In this document: positions 1-12,700 of the stretch, piece after piece
Layout of the letters: the number at the start of each line of letters is the position of its first letter
Position numbering within the stretch: position 1 is the first letter of the stretch
Origin: Pithys albifrons albifrons
Lineage: Eukaryota > Chordata > Aves > Passeriformes > Thamnophilidae
Direction: 5' to 3'
Assembly: GCF_047495875.1 (NCBI RefSeq)
Contig: NC_092460.1
Coordinates: forward strand, 12,638,520 to 12,702,519
Length of the DNA: 64,000 nucleotides
Position numbers and translations under genes: made by a program
The notes under the pieces: generated by a model
Databases searched by the model: none
What the model was told of the DNA's origin: nothing
What the model saw: the letters and a program-made list of their open reading frames with translations, nothing else

Positions 1-3000
1 GAAAACTGGGACAATGTTTCCCATCTTCCAGTCGACTGGGGCCTCTCCATATGAACCCTTTGAAATAGGCCCATGTTCTTGAACAAGTTTCCTTTGTGGG
101 AGAGAGGCCTTCTCTATTTTTTATTAATCCAAACTATGCATTCCACTGCATATAATTCCTTTGTTGCCAGTTAAGGGGTTTTAATTGCCTTGTGACTCCT
201 GAGTAGGACAGGATGAACTCTCTAATGATCTAAATACCGACAGGAGAAATCAGTTGCAAGGAACGAGGAAAGTGTTTTCCTTTGTATGAATTTTCAACTC
301 TAATTTCTGTTGTAGTCACCTAATAAAATGCAAGTATGCCAGCACAATGCCAAGAGGCACAACTGAAAGCTCAGAAAGTTCTTTTTTGTACTTGATAATA
401 CGGAGGAAAACAAATCCAAAATTAAGAGCTGTGCTGTAGACAACAAGGGGAACAAGGTAGTTTATCAGTAGCTGTGGAGGGCAGTGATAAGAGAGATGTT
501 CATTTCTTCAGGTGAATTCCTAATGAGGCTGTGGCTGCTGTTCCTCTTCAAGGGCAGAAAACTGGGGTGAGCAAGTTCTGGTCTCTCTAACAGATAATAG
601 ACATTCCAGCATGGAATCAGCAAAGTGATGCAGAAATCCAGACCCTGTTGCTAAAAATTGCCTATAGGATGCTTTATTTGCCATACAGAACATGCAAAGC
701 TCTTGGAATGCATCACATTCCAGCTGTTGCATTCAAGTTGTTTGCTGCCATTATGAAATGTCTCTGTGGCATCTCCTTTCTTACAGCAAACACTGGGGAA
801 AGCGAAAAGAGCACCTTTGTGGACCTGCAGGTTGGGGCTGTTTAAAGGTTTTCTTTCTCTCTTAAAAAGCAATTAGAAGACAAACTGATTTAGAAATTGT
901 GGTGCTTCTGTATACAAGATTTTTTTTTCTCAACAGGATTAGTGGGCAGTAGTTTAGTGTGTGAGGGCCCTAGACCATGAGCTGATAGCAGTTTTATTCC
1001 TGTGCATGTCTTTGCTTTATTCATTGCTAACCAAGGTCCTTCTGTGGTTTGGTAGATGTGTCTTAGGACTTAGAACAGCCACACGGGACAGCAGCCTGTG
1101 TGTTCTGAGTCACAGGCAAGTATTTTGACCACTGATCATGTCTCCTTTGAAGTGCTGCAGCTCTTTAAGCAGAACTCAAGTTCCTGCAATGTGTGTTCAA
1201 AGCCCAGCACTTCCCACTGCAAAGCTGAGCCATTGCACTACTGCAGGATAAAAAAAAAAAAAGCAGAGAGTGTAAGAATCCCTCTTCCCTGCCCCCTTTC
1301 CCAAAATCTCCAACTGCTGCAAGAGAACAAGCCATGAGTTTTGTAGTTTTATACTCCTGAGCCACTGCTTTTACTGGTCCTTTAGATAAAGGAGAGATGG
1401 GCAATGTTCCTTTCTCAGGGTATAAAATGTCACAAGAGCTGCAATAGTCTAAAAAGCAGGAAATCAAATATGCAACCTGGAAATAATTAGAACCCTCAAT
1501 TACTTAAACTATAAATTGAAATCAAGTGGCTGCAAGCTGCAGTTGGTTATTTTTAGATCGCTTTGAGGGTTTGATTACTTAAAGTCCCATCACAGCCTCC
1601 AGTATTTATCCCAGAAATCTATTTTAAATTTGATCAGAGACTGTACAATCCTCCAGAGATTGTTCTTATGTTATTTAGAAGTTGAGAGGCTGCTCATATT
1701 TGAGCTTTGCAGCAGCAGTGTGTGTAATGCCAATAGTAATTCTGGATAAATTCCTCACTGATTCTACACTTCTACCTGTTCCAGTATGCAGTGAGAGCAG
1801 GAAACCTTCCAGTGGTGTGAGAGCAAAAGCAGTGAGGCTGCTTTGACTACCTGCAGGATGTAAGGCTTGCAAGAAGATGTAATGAATAGAGAAAGGTGGG
1901 GAAGGGAAATCAATGAGAGCTTAAGAGAACTCATGAAGTTATAAGAAGGTGTGCCAGACCTCATGGTGATATCAGGTCTCCTGACATTGAGCACAGGGTG
2001 ATATAGAAGGTAGAGACATTCATTAGTGTGACAGAACTGCTGATACAGAGCAGTAAATCAGCAATTAAGCAGGCAGCTGAGATAGGTAGTGGGGTCAGAA
2101 CAGGGGGGATGGCATCAGTAGGAAGCCAGGCCCAAGAATTATGCTGTCAGCAGACTTCATTTTCCTGGGATTTATGAAGAGCCAGGACTGTTAGTATGAG
2201 CTAATTGCCTGAAGGTGCATTAGTTGACCATAAAAGTATTAGGTCCTTGAAAGGTGATTTTCAGGGCACATTCAGCTTCCCTCACTTAATGTTTTGAGGA
2301 AAACAGCAGTGATATATAAATTTTTATATTCAGATGAATAGTATGTAAAAAAGAAGGTAAGAGTTTCCAAGTATAAGCATTAATAACATGACTTGAGTAT
2401 CAACCTCTAGATTATTCTTAAAATTATGGTATCATTTTACTTATTCCTGTGCTTAAGCCATCAATATATGCTTGATTTAAATTTTCAAGCTTGTTCCATA
2501 TCACTGCCTTGAAGATAAACCCTGTTCCAAGTTAATTTGTTTTTATTAGAGACCCAACTTTTGAAGCCTGAACTTCCTGAAACCACCAGGTACTGTGTTA
2601 GCCACTGTGGAACTGTTTGTATTGGCCATGTTCTTTTCCCCCCCTCTGTGAACAGGGTAAATACTGGCTTTTTTCTCTGAAAACATGCTTCAGTTTTTTG
2701 GTAGACAGCTTGACTGTATTACATTAGAGAAAACTACCAATTCTTCCTGTTGCAGAGAGAGCTTTGGGTTCCTGTTTGATCCTTCCAAGGACTGAAGGGT
2801 CAGAGTTCTGTGAATGGTGTTTCCTGTTGGTGGAGGATCAGTGCACAGAACTTGTTTTTATTCAAGTCAATGTGAATTAGTTTTTCAATGAAAAATTTCA
2901 GATTCATTATTAATTTTTGCTGTGTATATATGGAAACCAACCATACTATAATAATTCCCCTTTTCATCAACAGGTTTTCTTTGGTATGTTTTGTTGGTTT

Positions 3001-3727
3001 GGTTTTTTGTTTGTTTCCCAAGTCCTATATTGTGTTTCTTGCTCATGATTCCATTATTCTCTATATTTTTCATTATTTTCATTATTTCTTGTATTATTTT
3101 ATAGGGACATAGCCTCTATAGAATGTTTTATTGTTACAAATCAAACACATTGCTTATAAAACCAGTGTGTCTCATCATTTTTGGTGCATCCAAGCTGTAT
3201 CTGGATAGCCTTTAGGATTCAAGAAATTACCCTTTCCTCAGTTTTGTGTGCCATGGAGATATGGATGAAGGTTTTCCCCCCATTTCATGTGCAGAGGAAG
3301 AAAAGGAAAGGGTGAATTGCTCGTATGGATACTCTGCATGTCTGGCTGGAGGAGCTCGCCCTCGGATCACTCCTGACCTCTGGATTGCAGGGCAGAGCAA
3401 GAGTGGGGTTTGTTTAATTTATTTGTTTGTTTTTGATTGTCAGATAAGTTTGGTAGACACTTAGGAAAGAGATTCCTCTCTGATACAGGGTGAGATTTGC
3501 CTCTGAGCCCACTTGAAATGCATCTCATCAAACCACTTCCTTAACCCTGCCCTGGTGGAGTTTTGGTCTCTGTCATTCTCTGCTGTGGCACATAAATTCT
3601 GATTTTGCCAAGGATTAACACACTTTGCTCTAACACACTTATGGCATTTAAGGTGAATTATCCTGCTGTAACTTAGTGGCCTGGGATGTTCTGAAGATAT
3701 ACTAGAAACAATAAGTCTTTCTGGCAG
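1..3727. other. Intergenic, nothing recognised
   Basis: AT-rich DNA with only short ORFs on both strands; no transposon words, RNA gene or conserved protein similarity seen. Confidence 0.6.
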
Positions 3728-3808
3728 TGGGTATCCCTGCCCAGGGCAGGGGGTTGGAGCTGCATGATCTTTATTAAGGTCCCTTCCAAGCCATTCTGTG
3801 ATTCCATG
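3728..3808 (+). mobile_element. CR1 LINE 3' end, short
   Basis: CCCTGCCCAGGGCAGGGGGT, TTGGAGCTGCATGATCTTTA and GGTCCCTTCCAAGCCATTCT followed by TGTGATTCCATG, the CR1 3' terminus. Confidence 0.85.
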
Positions 3809-4463
3809 AAAATCCCATAAAATCACTATCCTCAAACAGTTTTTCTTCTAGAAATAGCCATCAAGTTTATGATTTTTATGGTTTTTCTGTTGCAAGACAG
3901 CTCTCTTTTTTTTTTTTTTTCCCAAAGCTGCCATCCTGAGGGCAGCCTTTTCAATTTGGCAGACTCAAAGTACCACTACTCCAAAATTGCCATTTTATCA
4001 TTAATATCTGCTGAAACCTGTGGTCCAGCTAGGGAGCAGCTGCTCCAATTTTTCCTTTATGTATATTATGGCAATTAAACAGCTGACTTCTGCCATGTGC
4101 TTGATTGGGGTTTGACAGATTGGTATTTGCCTGCTTTTGCAAAGCTCAAATGTATGGAAGGGAAGACTTGTGCTGGGTCAGTGATAAAGTTCAGGAAATA
4201 AATATTTAAAGAAGTGTTAACCAGATTAGTTTTCCATTGGATTTTACAGAGGCTGGAAAACCAGGAAAAAATCCAAGACCAGAAAGGGGTTGTTTGGGTT
4301 CCATGTATAAACTCTGCAGTCAAGTATGTTAATGTCTGTATAATCCATAAGGACTTGTGTAAAAAAAAAAAGATAGAAGATCATTTGGTTTGGTTTTTGT
4401 TTGGGGTTTTTTTTTTTTTCTGTAAGCCTCTTGGCTGAAGATGTCTACACTGAATTAGTTCTC

Positions 4464-4592
4464 CATCTCTGATGTGTTCAAGGCCAGGTTTAATAGGGTT
4501 TGAAGCAACCTGGTCTAGTGCAAGGTGCAGGGGGATGGAGTGAGATGGGATTTAAGGTCCCTTTCAACCCAAACTATTTTGGGATTCTATGA
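4464..4592 (+). mobile_element. CR1 LINE 3' end
   Basis: CAAGGCCAGGTTTAATAGGG, CAACCTGGTCTAGTGCAAGG, then GGTCCCTTTCAACCCAAACT and GGGATTCTATGATT. Plus orientation. Confidence 0.88.
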
Positions 4593-4659
4593 TTAGTGTG
4601 GGCCAATCGCTTAGGCTTAGTTTTCAGTGTTCAGGAAACCAGGAATTGGGTTGTGGTTT

Positions 4660-4660
<1 letters not shown>

Positions 4661-4706
<46 letters not shown>

Positions 4707-4737
4707 GTTAATTAATTAGTTAGTTAGTTTAGTTAGT

Positions 4738-4791
<54 letters not shown>
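4661..4791. repeat. Compound tetranucleotide microsatellite (TATC)n-(TTAG)n
   Basis: About 11 uninterrupted TATC units (4661-4705), then AGTTAATTAATTAG and a TTAG array to 4791 with two TTTAG variants near its start. No gene nearby. Confidence 0.95.
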
Positions 4792-4792
<1 letters not shown>

Positions 4793-6192
4793 TGATTGGG
4801 AGGAGGTTGGTGGGAAGAGGACAGATTTTCAGGTTTTGGTGTCCGTCTCTGAAGGATATGGAGGAGAAAGTCAGGGGTTTGATTTAGCAAACTCAGAGGT
4901 GGAGAATATTTTCTGTTCATGAATCTTCCATAGCTTGTTGTGTTAAGGTCTGTTCAGCAGCATCCTGGAGTTGCTTTAGTCTGATGACAAGAACACTCTT
5001 GTTGGGTGGGTGCCTTGAGCAAAATTTTTTTCCAACTTCATCAAGTGCTTTCCACACTCAAAGGTCTGCAATAATCTGGCCTTCTGTTTTCTTTTTCACG
5101 CTACATAAGGAGCTGATGTTGAAGAAAATAAGTTCTTTCCAGTTCAAGGGGAAAAAGACAAAGTGTAATGTAATTAATTTTTGTAATTAGAACATATATA
5201 TATAAAATTTGATATAAAATATTTAAGCTTTTTTTTGGTCTTATTAAGAAAATTGGTTTGGATTTTATATCTCAAAGGTTTGTGAGTTTTGCTATTTAAT
5301 GAAGGAAACAGACTGTGACATTCTCCTGAAAGGAAAGAGAAAATGTTTGCGCTCTGTAACTTAATATATTCATAAATATAATTAAAGCATAAATGACAGA
5401 ATAGGAGAGAGAAATGTTTCATGAGAAATCAAAAAAGTAGATGTGATGCAGAAGAAGGTAAACAGCTCTTTGCCCATCTTGTCCAAGTTTCCTCTCAATG
5501 GAGTTCTAATATCTGCCATGCAAATCAGATTGAGTCATGGCCTAATTATTTCACTCCAGCTGCTCTTTCTTTCAGCGAGGTCAGAATTTAATAATTTAAG
5601 AAGATTATTCCTTTAATTACCATGCACATTCTCAGGGCTTATCAGGAGGCCGACGTGCTCATGACCTGTGGAGCATCTCCAGTGCCTGTCCAGGGCGGCA
5701 GAACAAGGGGGCTTGTTCTCTGCCAGATCAGCTGATGTGTCTGCAGATATCTGTGGGAGCAGCATTGACTCTGCTGCTGAGGTCATGAGTTGTGTGACAC
5801 CCCTGTGGGGTTGCTAAGCAACAGTCAGCAACTTGCATCCCACATTTAGCTGCTTTGATTTTGGATTCTGGATCTATCCTGACACGTTCATATGCAGGGC
5901 CTGGGAATGCAGGGGAGTCATTGGGGATGTTCCTCACATGCAGAAATAGTCCCACGCTTTTGCTCCAAGCCCTTTGGAATGTGATGGACTGGAACAGAGC
6001 TTTTTGGGCTGGCCAAGCAGAGATACCACTACAGACTATGAAGAAACGGAAGAGAAAATAAGGAGGTATGGAAACAGAAGATGGAGAAATAAAGTGATAC
6101 AAAGGAACAGAGAAGTCCACTCTAGTCTCTCTTGGATAATGTGCCAGCTGGTCTCACACACACCTATTTTAAAAATCCATATTTATTTAAAG
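4793..6192. other. Intergenic, nothing recognised
   Basis: Short AT-rich ORFs only. No known repeat words were found between the compound microsatellite and the LTR. Confidence 0.55.
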
Positions 6193-6196
6193 CTGC

Positions 6197-6751
6197 TGAT
6201 GCTGTGAGAGAACCCAAAAACAGGACTCCAAGCCAGGTTAATGTGGGATGAGATAAAAAGGTAGATTCTTTAATGTCCAGGCTTAGGGCTTTTAAGAATA
6301 CATGATGACATCTTTGTGCCCCCTGAACACTGATTTCCATGGTCTTTATACTATGATCCCTCCAATCATTACTTTACACATCTCTCAGTTCAGCCCCAGT
6401 CCCACCTCTGTGCTATCCCCCAGGATTTGGGGTTGGGGTAGTTGAGACCCTCTGTCTTCATCAGCTCTTCTTCCTTGGGCTTTTGGAGTTCTTCCAGTGT
6501 TCTTAGACTCAAGGTTGTTGGCTTACATTTGGTCTTGTTCTGCAGGCCTTTCTGATAGTCTTCAGCATTCTACCTCGAAGAGAGCCTAAATAACTAAAAG
6601 AATTTGAGCTACTAATCTGTGGTAGGGGTTAGGATATATAAACAAGGAACTTAGGCTGACAGAATACTAGCATACTAAAATCTACTTTGCTACAGCTACA
6701 AATACTTCTAAAATCTATAAAAATGAAAAATCAGAAGCCTCTTCGGCATCA
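6197..6751 (-). mobile_element. Solo LTR, 555 bp
   Basis: Plus-strand ends are TGATGCTGTGAG and CTTCGGCATCA, giving a 6-bp perfect inverted end (TGATGC/GCATCA). A 4-bp target duplication, CTGC, flanks it (6193-6196 and 6752-6755). On the minus strand there is a TATATAT-type box near 6640 and ATTAAA near 6272, consistent with minus orientation. Four-base duplications are typical of gammaretrovirus-like (ERV1) elements. Confidence 0.7.
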
Positions 6752-6755
6752 CTGC

Positions 6756-9700
6756 ACAGTATTTGTCCTCCTCTGCACAAACAGCAGGCTAAAAAATGTG
6801 CTTTAAATTGCACCACACGCAAGCAGACAATGAGATTCCTGACTATACACCCCATGTTTTACATTCAGCTTTGTTTTGAATTGTATAGTCGCTTCATTAT
6901 TAGTTCTTTCTCTGTTTAATTCCACATGAATATTAGGCAGTAGTTCATAAATGTTAATTAACTTTACTATTCACCAGTGGGGAATTATTCTGGTTTGATA
7001 GACAGGGAGCACAGAGTGGAAATGGATTAGTATAACCTGTGTAGGTGGGAGAGCAGTAAACAGAATTATCCTGATTTTATTTTTTGGTTTTGAACTACCC
7101 TGGCAAATGCAGGAGCATGTCAGGGAACTGCTTCCCACAGTGTCTGAGGTCTGTCTGACCAGAGCCACATGAGGTTTTCACCTCTGCAGAGCGGCCAACT
7201 CAATGGCCCCAGCGAGATCAACCTCTTTCTTCCAGCTGAAGGCCCAAAACATAATTAATCTGCCCTGTGTGGATATGCTGATTCCAAGCACATAGAGTCG
7301 TGGTTGTCTATCACTGATAAACATGACAAGCAACATTTTCTTCTCCACAGACATCAATCTAATAAAGCAAGAGGGTACCATCAGCTCTGCAGGGTGCACT
7401 GTGACAAGATGCACCAGGGTTATCAGATGCCAGCCAGGCTCTTTGCTGTGGCTCCACAACACCCCAGGACCAGTGTGGAGTCATCACTGATCAAATCTCA
7501 GCTCATTATTACATCCCATCTTTTCTTCAAGCGGATGACTTGCTCTTTCCACATATTCTGCATTCTTAGTTGAGGTCTAACTATTGTTCTGTCCCTCCCC
7601 AAGTGCCTCCATACTTTGCTGACAAGCACATATTTGTGTTATCCCAGGAGTGGTTACTGCACACAGCTTTAATTCTGTTGCTTCTGGTGTGAAGTTCTGT
7701 CTGTAGAGCTGATGATATTAAAGAGGATGTGTGTGGAATAAAATTGGCTGGATTTCATAAAGTTCCTGTGTGCATTTGCACAAATACCTGAGAGATCACA
7801 ATGCCTCTGTGGTATTGGTATTTTGCTACAAAAATAAGGACTAGATTCTAATTAATTAACCAATCAATCAATCAAGTAATAAATCAATCATCAATTATTC
7901 AATAAATATTCAATTATTTATTTTTAAAAATCTTATTGGTAGCTGCTAGTGAGAAGCTGATGGGTAGAATTTCAGAAGCTCAGTGCTCAAGATTTCATGG
8001 CTTTTTTTTCCTGCTTGCATCATATGCCTAATTAGGAGATTGGAGGGTTTGGGAAAATGAAGGCCATGAAGTTCAGTCTCCTCCAAAGCACAACAAAAGA
8101 GCTGAATTAGGATGCTGAGAACAGACCTACAGGCTTCAATTAAATGCATCTTAAAAGCTACGTGTGTCTTAAAGGGCTGCCACGAAGGCAGTAAGGTCAA
8201 GGTGGAACATCTCACTGAAAGGGAGATGGGGCCAGGCTACAGGAAACATTCTCCAAACAGAATTGGAAAATAACACAGCACTTAAAGGAGGTTACCAGAG
8301 AAAATGAGAGAATCTCAGAGCTCAAGCATGATTTGCAGAAAGCCCAGATGAAGAACAGATTGCTGTTAACTACAATTGTTCACAATGCTATCCTGAAGGG
8401 CAGAAAAAGCAATAAAGGGCTAAAAGAAAATGCCAATTTTCAGAGATTGAATAAAATCTAAGTTTTTCTGGGTATTCTTCCTCATCTTCCAAGAAAGAGG
8501 CGAAACAATAAAGTTCTCTTCTTCTCATGCTGCAGTGCTGAACATGCAATCTTCAGTGGAACTGAAGGGAAAGGAACTCTGAAGGGAAGGCCCAGGGAAA
8601 GATAAAATTCAAGGAACTCAATAGTTCTGGAAGACTAAAGTTGTTTGTAGTCATCATTTGCTCATGAAAAGCATTTGGACATCATCTTACCGGACGTCGG
8701 AGCAACTTGCACACTGATTTCTGGGGTAAGAGCATATGGAAACATATTTGTCTACTCTTCAAGGCCTGCTGGCCCATGATAATTGATCCTCAAACAGACT
8801 TTGTGTCTTAGCAGAGGAGCTGTATCCCCCCTCCCCCACTCCTGAGATTCCCTTGGATTCTGAGAACCCGAAGGATTTAAAAGCAAATTCTGCTTTTAAT
8901 GATTGAATATACTTGGCAGAATTTTCTGGGATTGTCTCCTTTAGAACCTTGTGAAGATAAAGAGATTTACTCTGGAACACCAAGAATGTGATTAAGAGTC
9001 ATTGTTATAAATAGGAAATTGAAAAATAATAAAATGGAACATAAGCTAGACAGAATGCAAAGATCAGTAGGCAAAGAAAACTAGAGAAACAGCATTCTTG
9101 TTACCTCTTAGCTTAGAAAAGAGCACTCCCACATACCATTCCAATTTACAGCACTCAGTTTTTAATTTAAAACATCCTCCTTCTGGATTTTTCCTGGAAA
9201 CTGCCTGAGGTGGCTGCTGGGGAGGCTGTAATGCAACTACAAATCCAGTGGGTATTAGCAAAATACAATTAGAAATAAGAGTCAAACTTTGTTCCAAAGC
9301 TATGAGATATAGATCTACAGGAGGAAGTCTGGGACAGGAGTAGGAAGACACAACAGCTTTCCTGCACTCGGGTTTTGGACCTTAATCACATGTCCCACCT
9401 GCTTTCTAGTCTTTTTTCAGGAAATTGTTGGTCAGAGATCATGGCCACCAAACACCTGCATAATCTTTTGAGGGCAAGTTTTAGTTCATTTGTTAGTCCT
9501 GAATCAAGTTTATGCTAATTTGAAAATAATATACATAAAATGGATTTTTAGAAAGTGCAACTCTGCGATAAGTATCCATATATGAAGGTAAAGTGATTAA
9601 TTTCCATACAAAGGTAAATGATAAATTAATGTGGCTTGGGGAGGGGGAATTTGATGCAGAGAGGCTTATTCTGCAAAATATTCATTGCATGGGAATCATT

Positions 9701-12700
9701 TGGTCTCCCAAATCAGTAAGTACCATTTAATTCTTTGAATGTTGAAAGTAATATGAAAAAAATTACTTGCTTTTTGTTTAATGGGTAGTTTTGACTGGAA
9801 AATGTTTTGTGGCCTCTTCTCATTTTCATTTGTCAAGACCCAGGGATTTGTGTGCCATGAAAAATGGCAAAATTTGGTGGCTGATAGCAGATGATGTGGG
9901 TGCCTTTGCTTGGGAAAGCAGGGAAAAGGGGGAGAAAAGAGGCAGTCAGGGGAAGACAAGGGACCAAACAGCCTCAGGTCAGTCCAGGAAACTCTCAAGA
10001 GTTTCCCTTTGAGAAGTACAACCAAAACCTTCTTGGATGGCAAAAGGAATCTTGCCATGAACTTCCTAGACACTGAGAAGTTCTGACAATATCTGTAGCC
10101 AGTAATTCCAGGATATTTTGATAAATATTGGAATGACAACAAAGTTGGTCTCCATCAGGGATGTCTAACATGGGGCAGCTTTCACATATAATGCTCATTT
10201 CAGTCTGTTTGTGTTGCCACAGACATTGGCATCAAACACCAGGTGCTTTCCCTCACCTCTCCCCTCTTGGCATTGGCATTGACTTCCCAAGAGGATAAGT
10301 GTTAGGATACCCAGTCCATCCTCTGCAGGACTCAGCAGAGGATTGCCAGGACACAGATTTTTGGGACAAGACAGGTGTTAGTGTGACAGCAAAAATGATG
10401 CACAGTGAGCAGCAATATTATTTAGTGCTTGAAAAATTATAACTGTTGTGGGGGGAATAATTCTCTTCAGAGCCCTAAAACCTCCCATGTAGCAGTACTT
10501 TATAAGGTAAAGCAACCTGGGAGGACAATCAGTTAACAGAGTTCTGCTTGGCAGAAGCATAAACTCAGGAATATTGTATGGAATTGGCATAACACTTTAG
10601 CAGCTAAATAGACTCTTGTCATTGAAAATCTGCAGTGTAAGGGCAGGGTCCACTTTAGAGTTCCCTGACAGCAGCTCACATGTATTTCTACCTTAATAAG
10701 GCAAGAATTCACCAAAGATACAGGCAGACATCTGAATGTCTTTGAAAGTAATTGCTCCAGGAAACATACCAATATTCCAGGAAATAAATGTATTCTATAT
10801 ACCATGACTTGACAGAGTCCAAAGCTATCCAGAAAAAATGGAAATAGCCTGAGACATGTTTTGAGTGACGTACGAGTTGGAAGAGCATGTAAAAGGAGTT
10901 GATTGAAAGAATCTATCCATTGAATACCCCTCACTTAAGGGCTGCACCACAAGTACTTTGCCTTCTGCCTTTCAGGGGTTTTGTCTTATAAGAGGCCAGT
11001 TAATAATTTTAGCTGTTATGAGATTCATCAAAGATTCTCAATTTGCATTTAACGTTAAAGACTCTTCTCTTCCAGCCTTAAAGAAGGCTTGTAATGTACA
11101 AGATGAGCATTTTTGCTTATCCCAGATCTCTTGGGCCAAAATGAAACAAAAATGTGTATATATAGCACCTCTGCCTATAATCCTTGCTTTCCTTAAGCAA
11201 TCATTTGTTACGTCAGCATTATCAGTTGTCTGCAGAAGGACATGGATCACATGTTAGCAGTTTGATTTGGAGTAGTTGCTCTGTATCAAGCAACCCAAAT
11301 AATTTTTATCCAACTACTGGTGAACTTTACACTTTGATTTTCCAGCATCAAGGAAAACTTAGTGGCCAAACATCATCTGAGAAAAAATCTGAGCTTTTAA
11401 AGTTTTTTCCCTAAGTTGCCAATTCTGACATCAACTTCTGATATCAAAGCTTCTGTGAATCAGTTATTTTAGACTTCATTGATTTGTACCACTAAACAAC
11501 CAGTCAGTTATTCAAGTTTTTTCCCAAAACTCTTTTCCAGGCTATTTTATGTTTTTTGCTTGTTTGTTGTCAGTTCAATCCCTTAAAACTTTGGAATGAA
11601 TGGCTCTACACTTACCTGTGAGCATACTTGAGTTCTATGCATGGGCCTCATTGTATGTAGAGAGGAAAAGAGAGACACATTAATTAAATATAATAAAGGA
11701 TTAATATTAACCCAGAAAAAAATGGGTCAAATTTTTGTCTTACTCTGACTCCAGCTTACTAGGATTTTTGACCACTGCATTAGAACTTCTTTTTCTTGTG
11801 GTTCAGCAGAGGTTTCCCATCTTCTCTTCTCCATGTTCACACCGAGAGGTGATAACCTGGTGACAAGACAGGAGCTGTCTATGCATTGGAAACAGAGGTC
11901 GGCTGGGGAATGGTCTGCCAAAGACCTAATATAGGCATTAAGGCAAGATTAGGTTAATGAGACCATTAGTGTCTTCATTGTTCAGAGTAAATTCAGAGGA
12001 AGAATTGTTATGATGCTGCAAATGCCGTCCACAGTTTGTAAATCATTGCAGTGCTCCTGAGTGTCAATGAGGATTTTCATGGCTCTGGGGCGTAGGAACC
12101 TGTTGTACAATAAGGCTGAGAATGCTTAGAAAGCTGATGTTGCTCCAGTGCAGATGTTGCTGAGTGAATATCTGGCTGAAATGGCCCCTCCATAAGGTTG
12201 AGAGGGCAATGGCATTGTGGTGGGTTGGCACTGTTTTTGTGTCACAGAAGCAAGATAAATTAACCACAGTTGTTCAAGACAACAGTCTGGCCCATGAGAG
12301 CAAAAGTCTGTGTGGCATTAGAGGAAAACTGCAGTTTTGAGGCAGGATCCTGAGCAGTGTGTGCATAACACTGAGGAATCAATGGTGCTAATGACTAAAT
12401 TCTTTCACACTCACAAAGTGGATTTCATTATTAAAGCATCTCTTCTGAGATCAAGGAGATCCAGTCCTACAGTGCTGGATATAACACAGAGCTTCTTCTT
12501 GAACTCAAGGGTTTCCAACTGAGAAATCTGGGAGCAGTTGTGATCCTGTAAGGAGACTCAAAATTCATTCCTGTTAAGTCCCGCAAAGGGAATTGAGCAC
12601 TGAGTCCCCTGGAGAAATAAGTTTTCTGGAGATTTCTGTTTATAGCAGTGCTTTGATGCTCTTTTTAAAACATGATTAAAATTGCTTTTTCAGGATCTGA

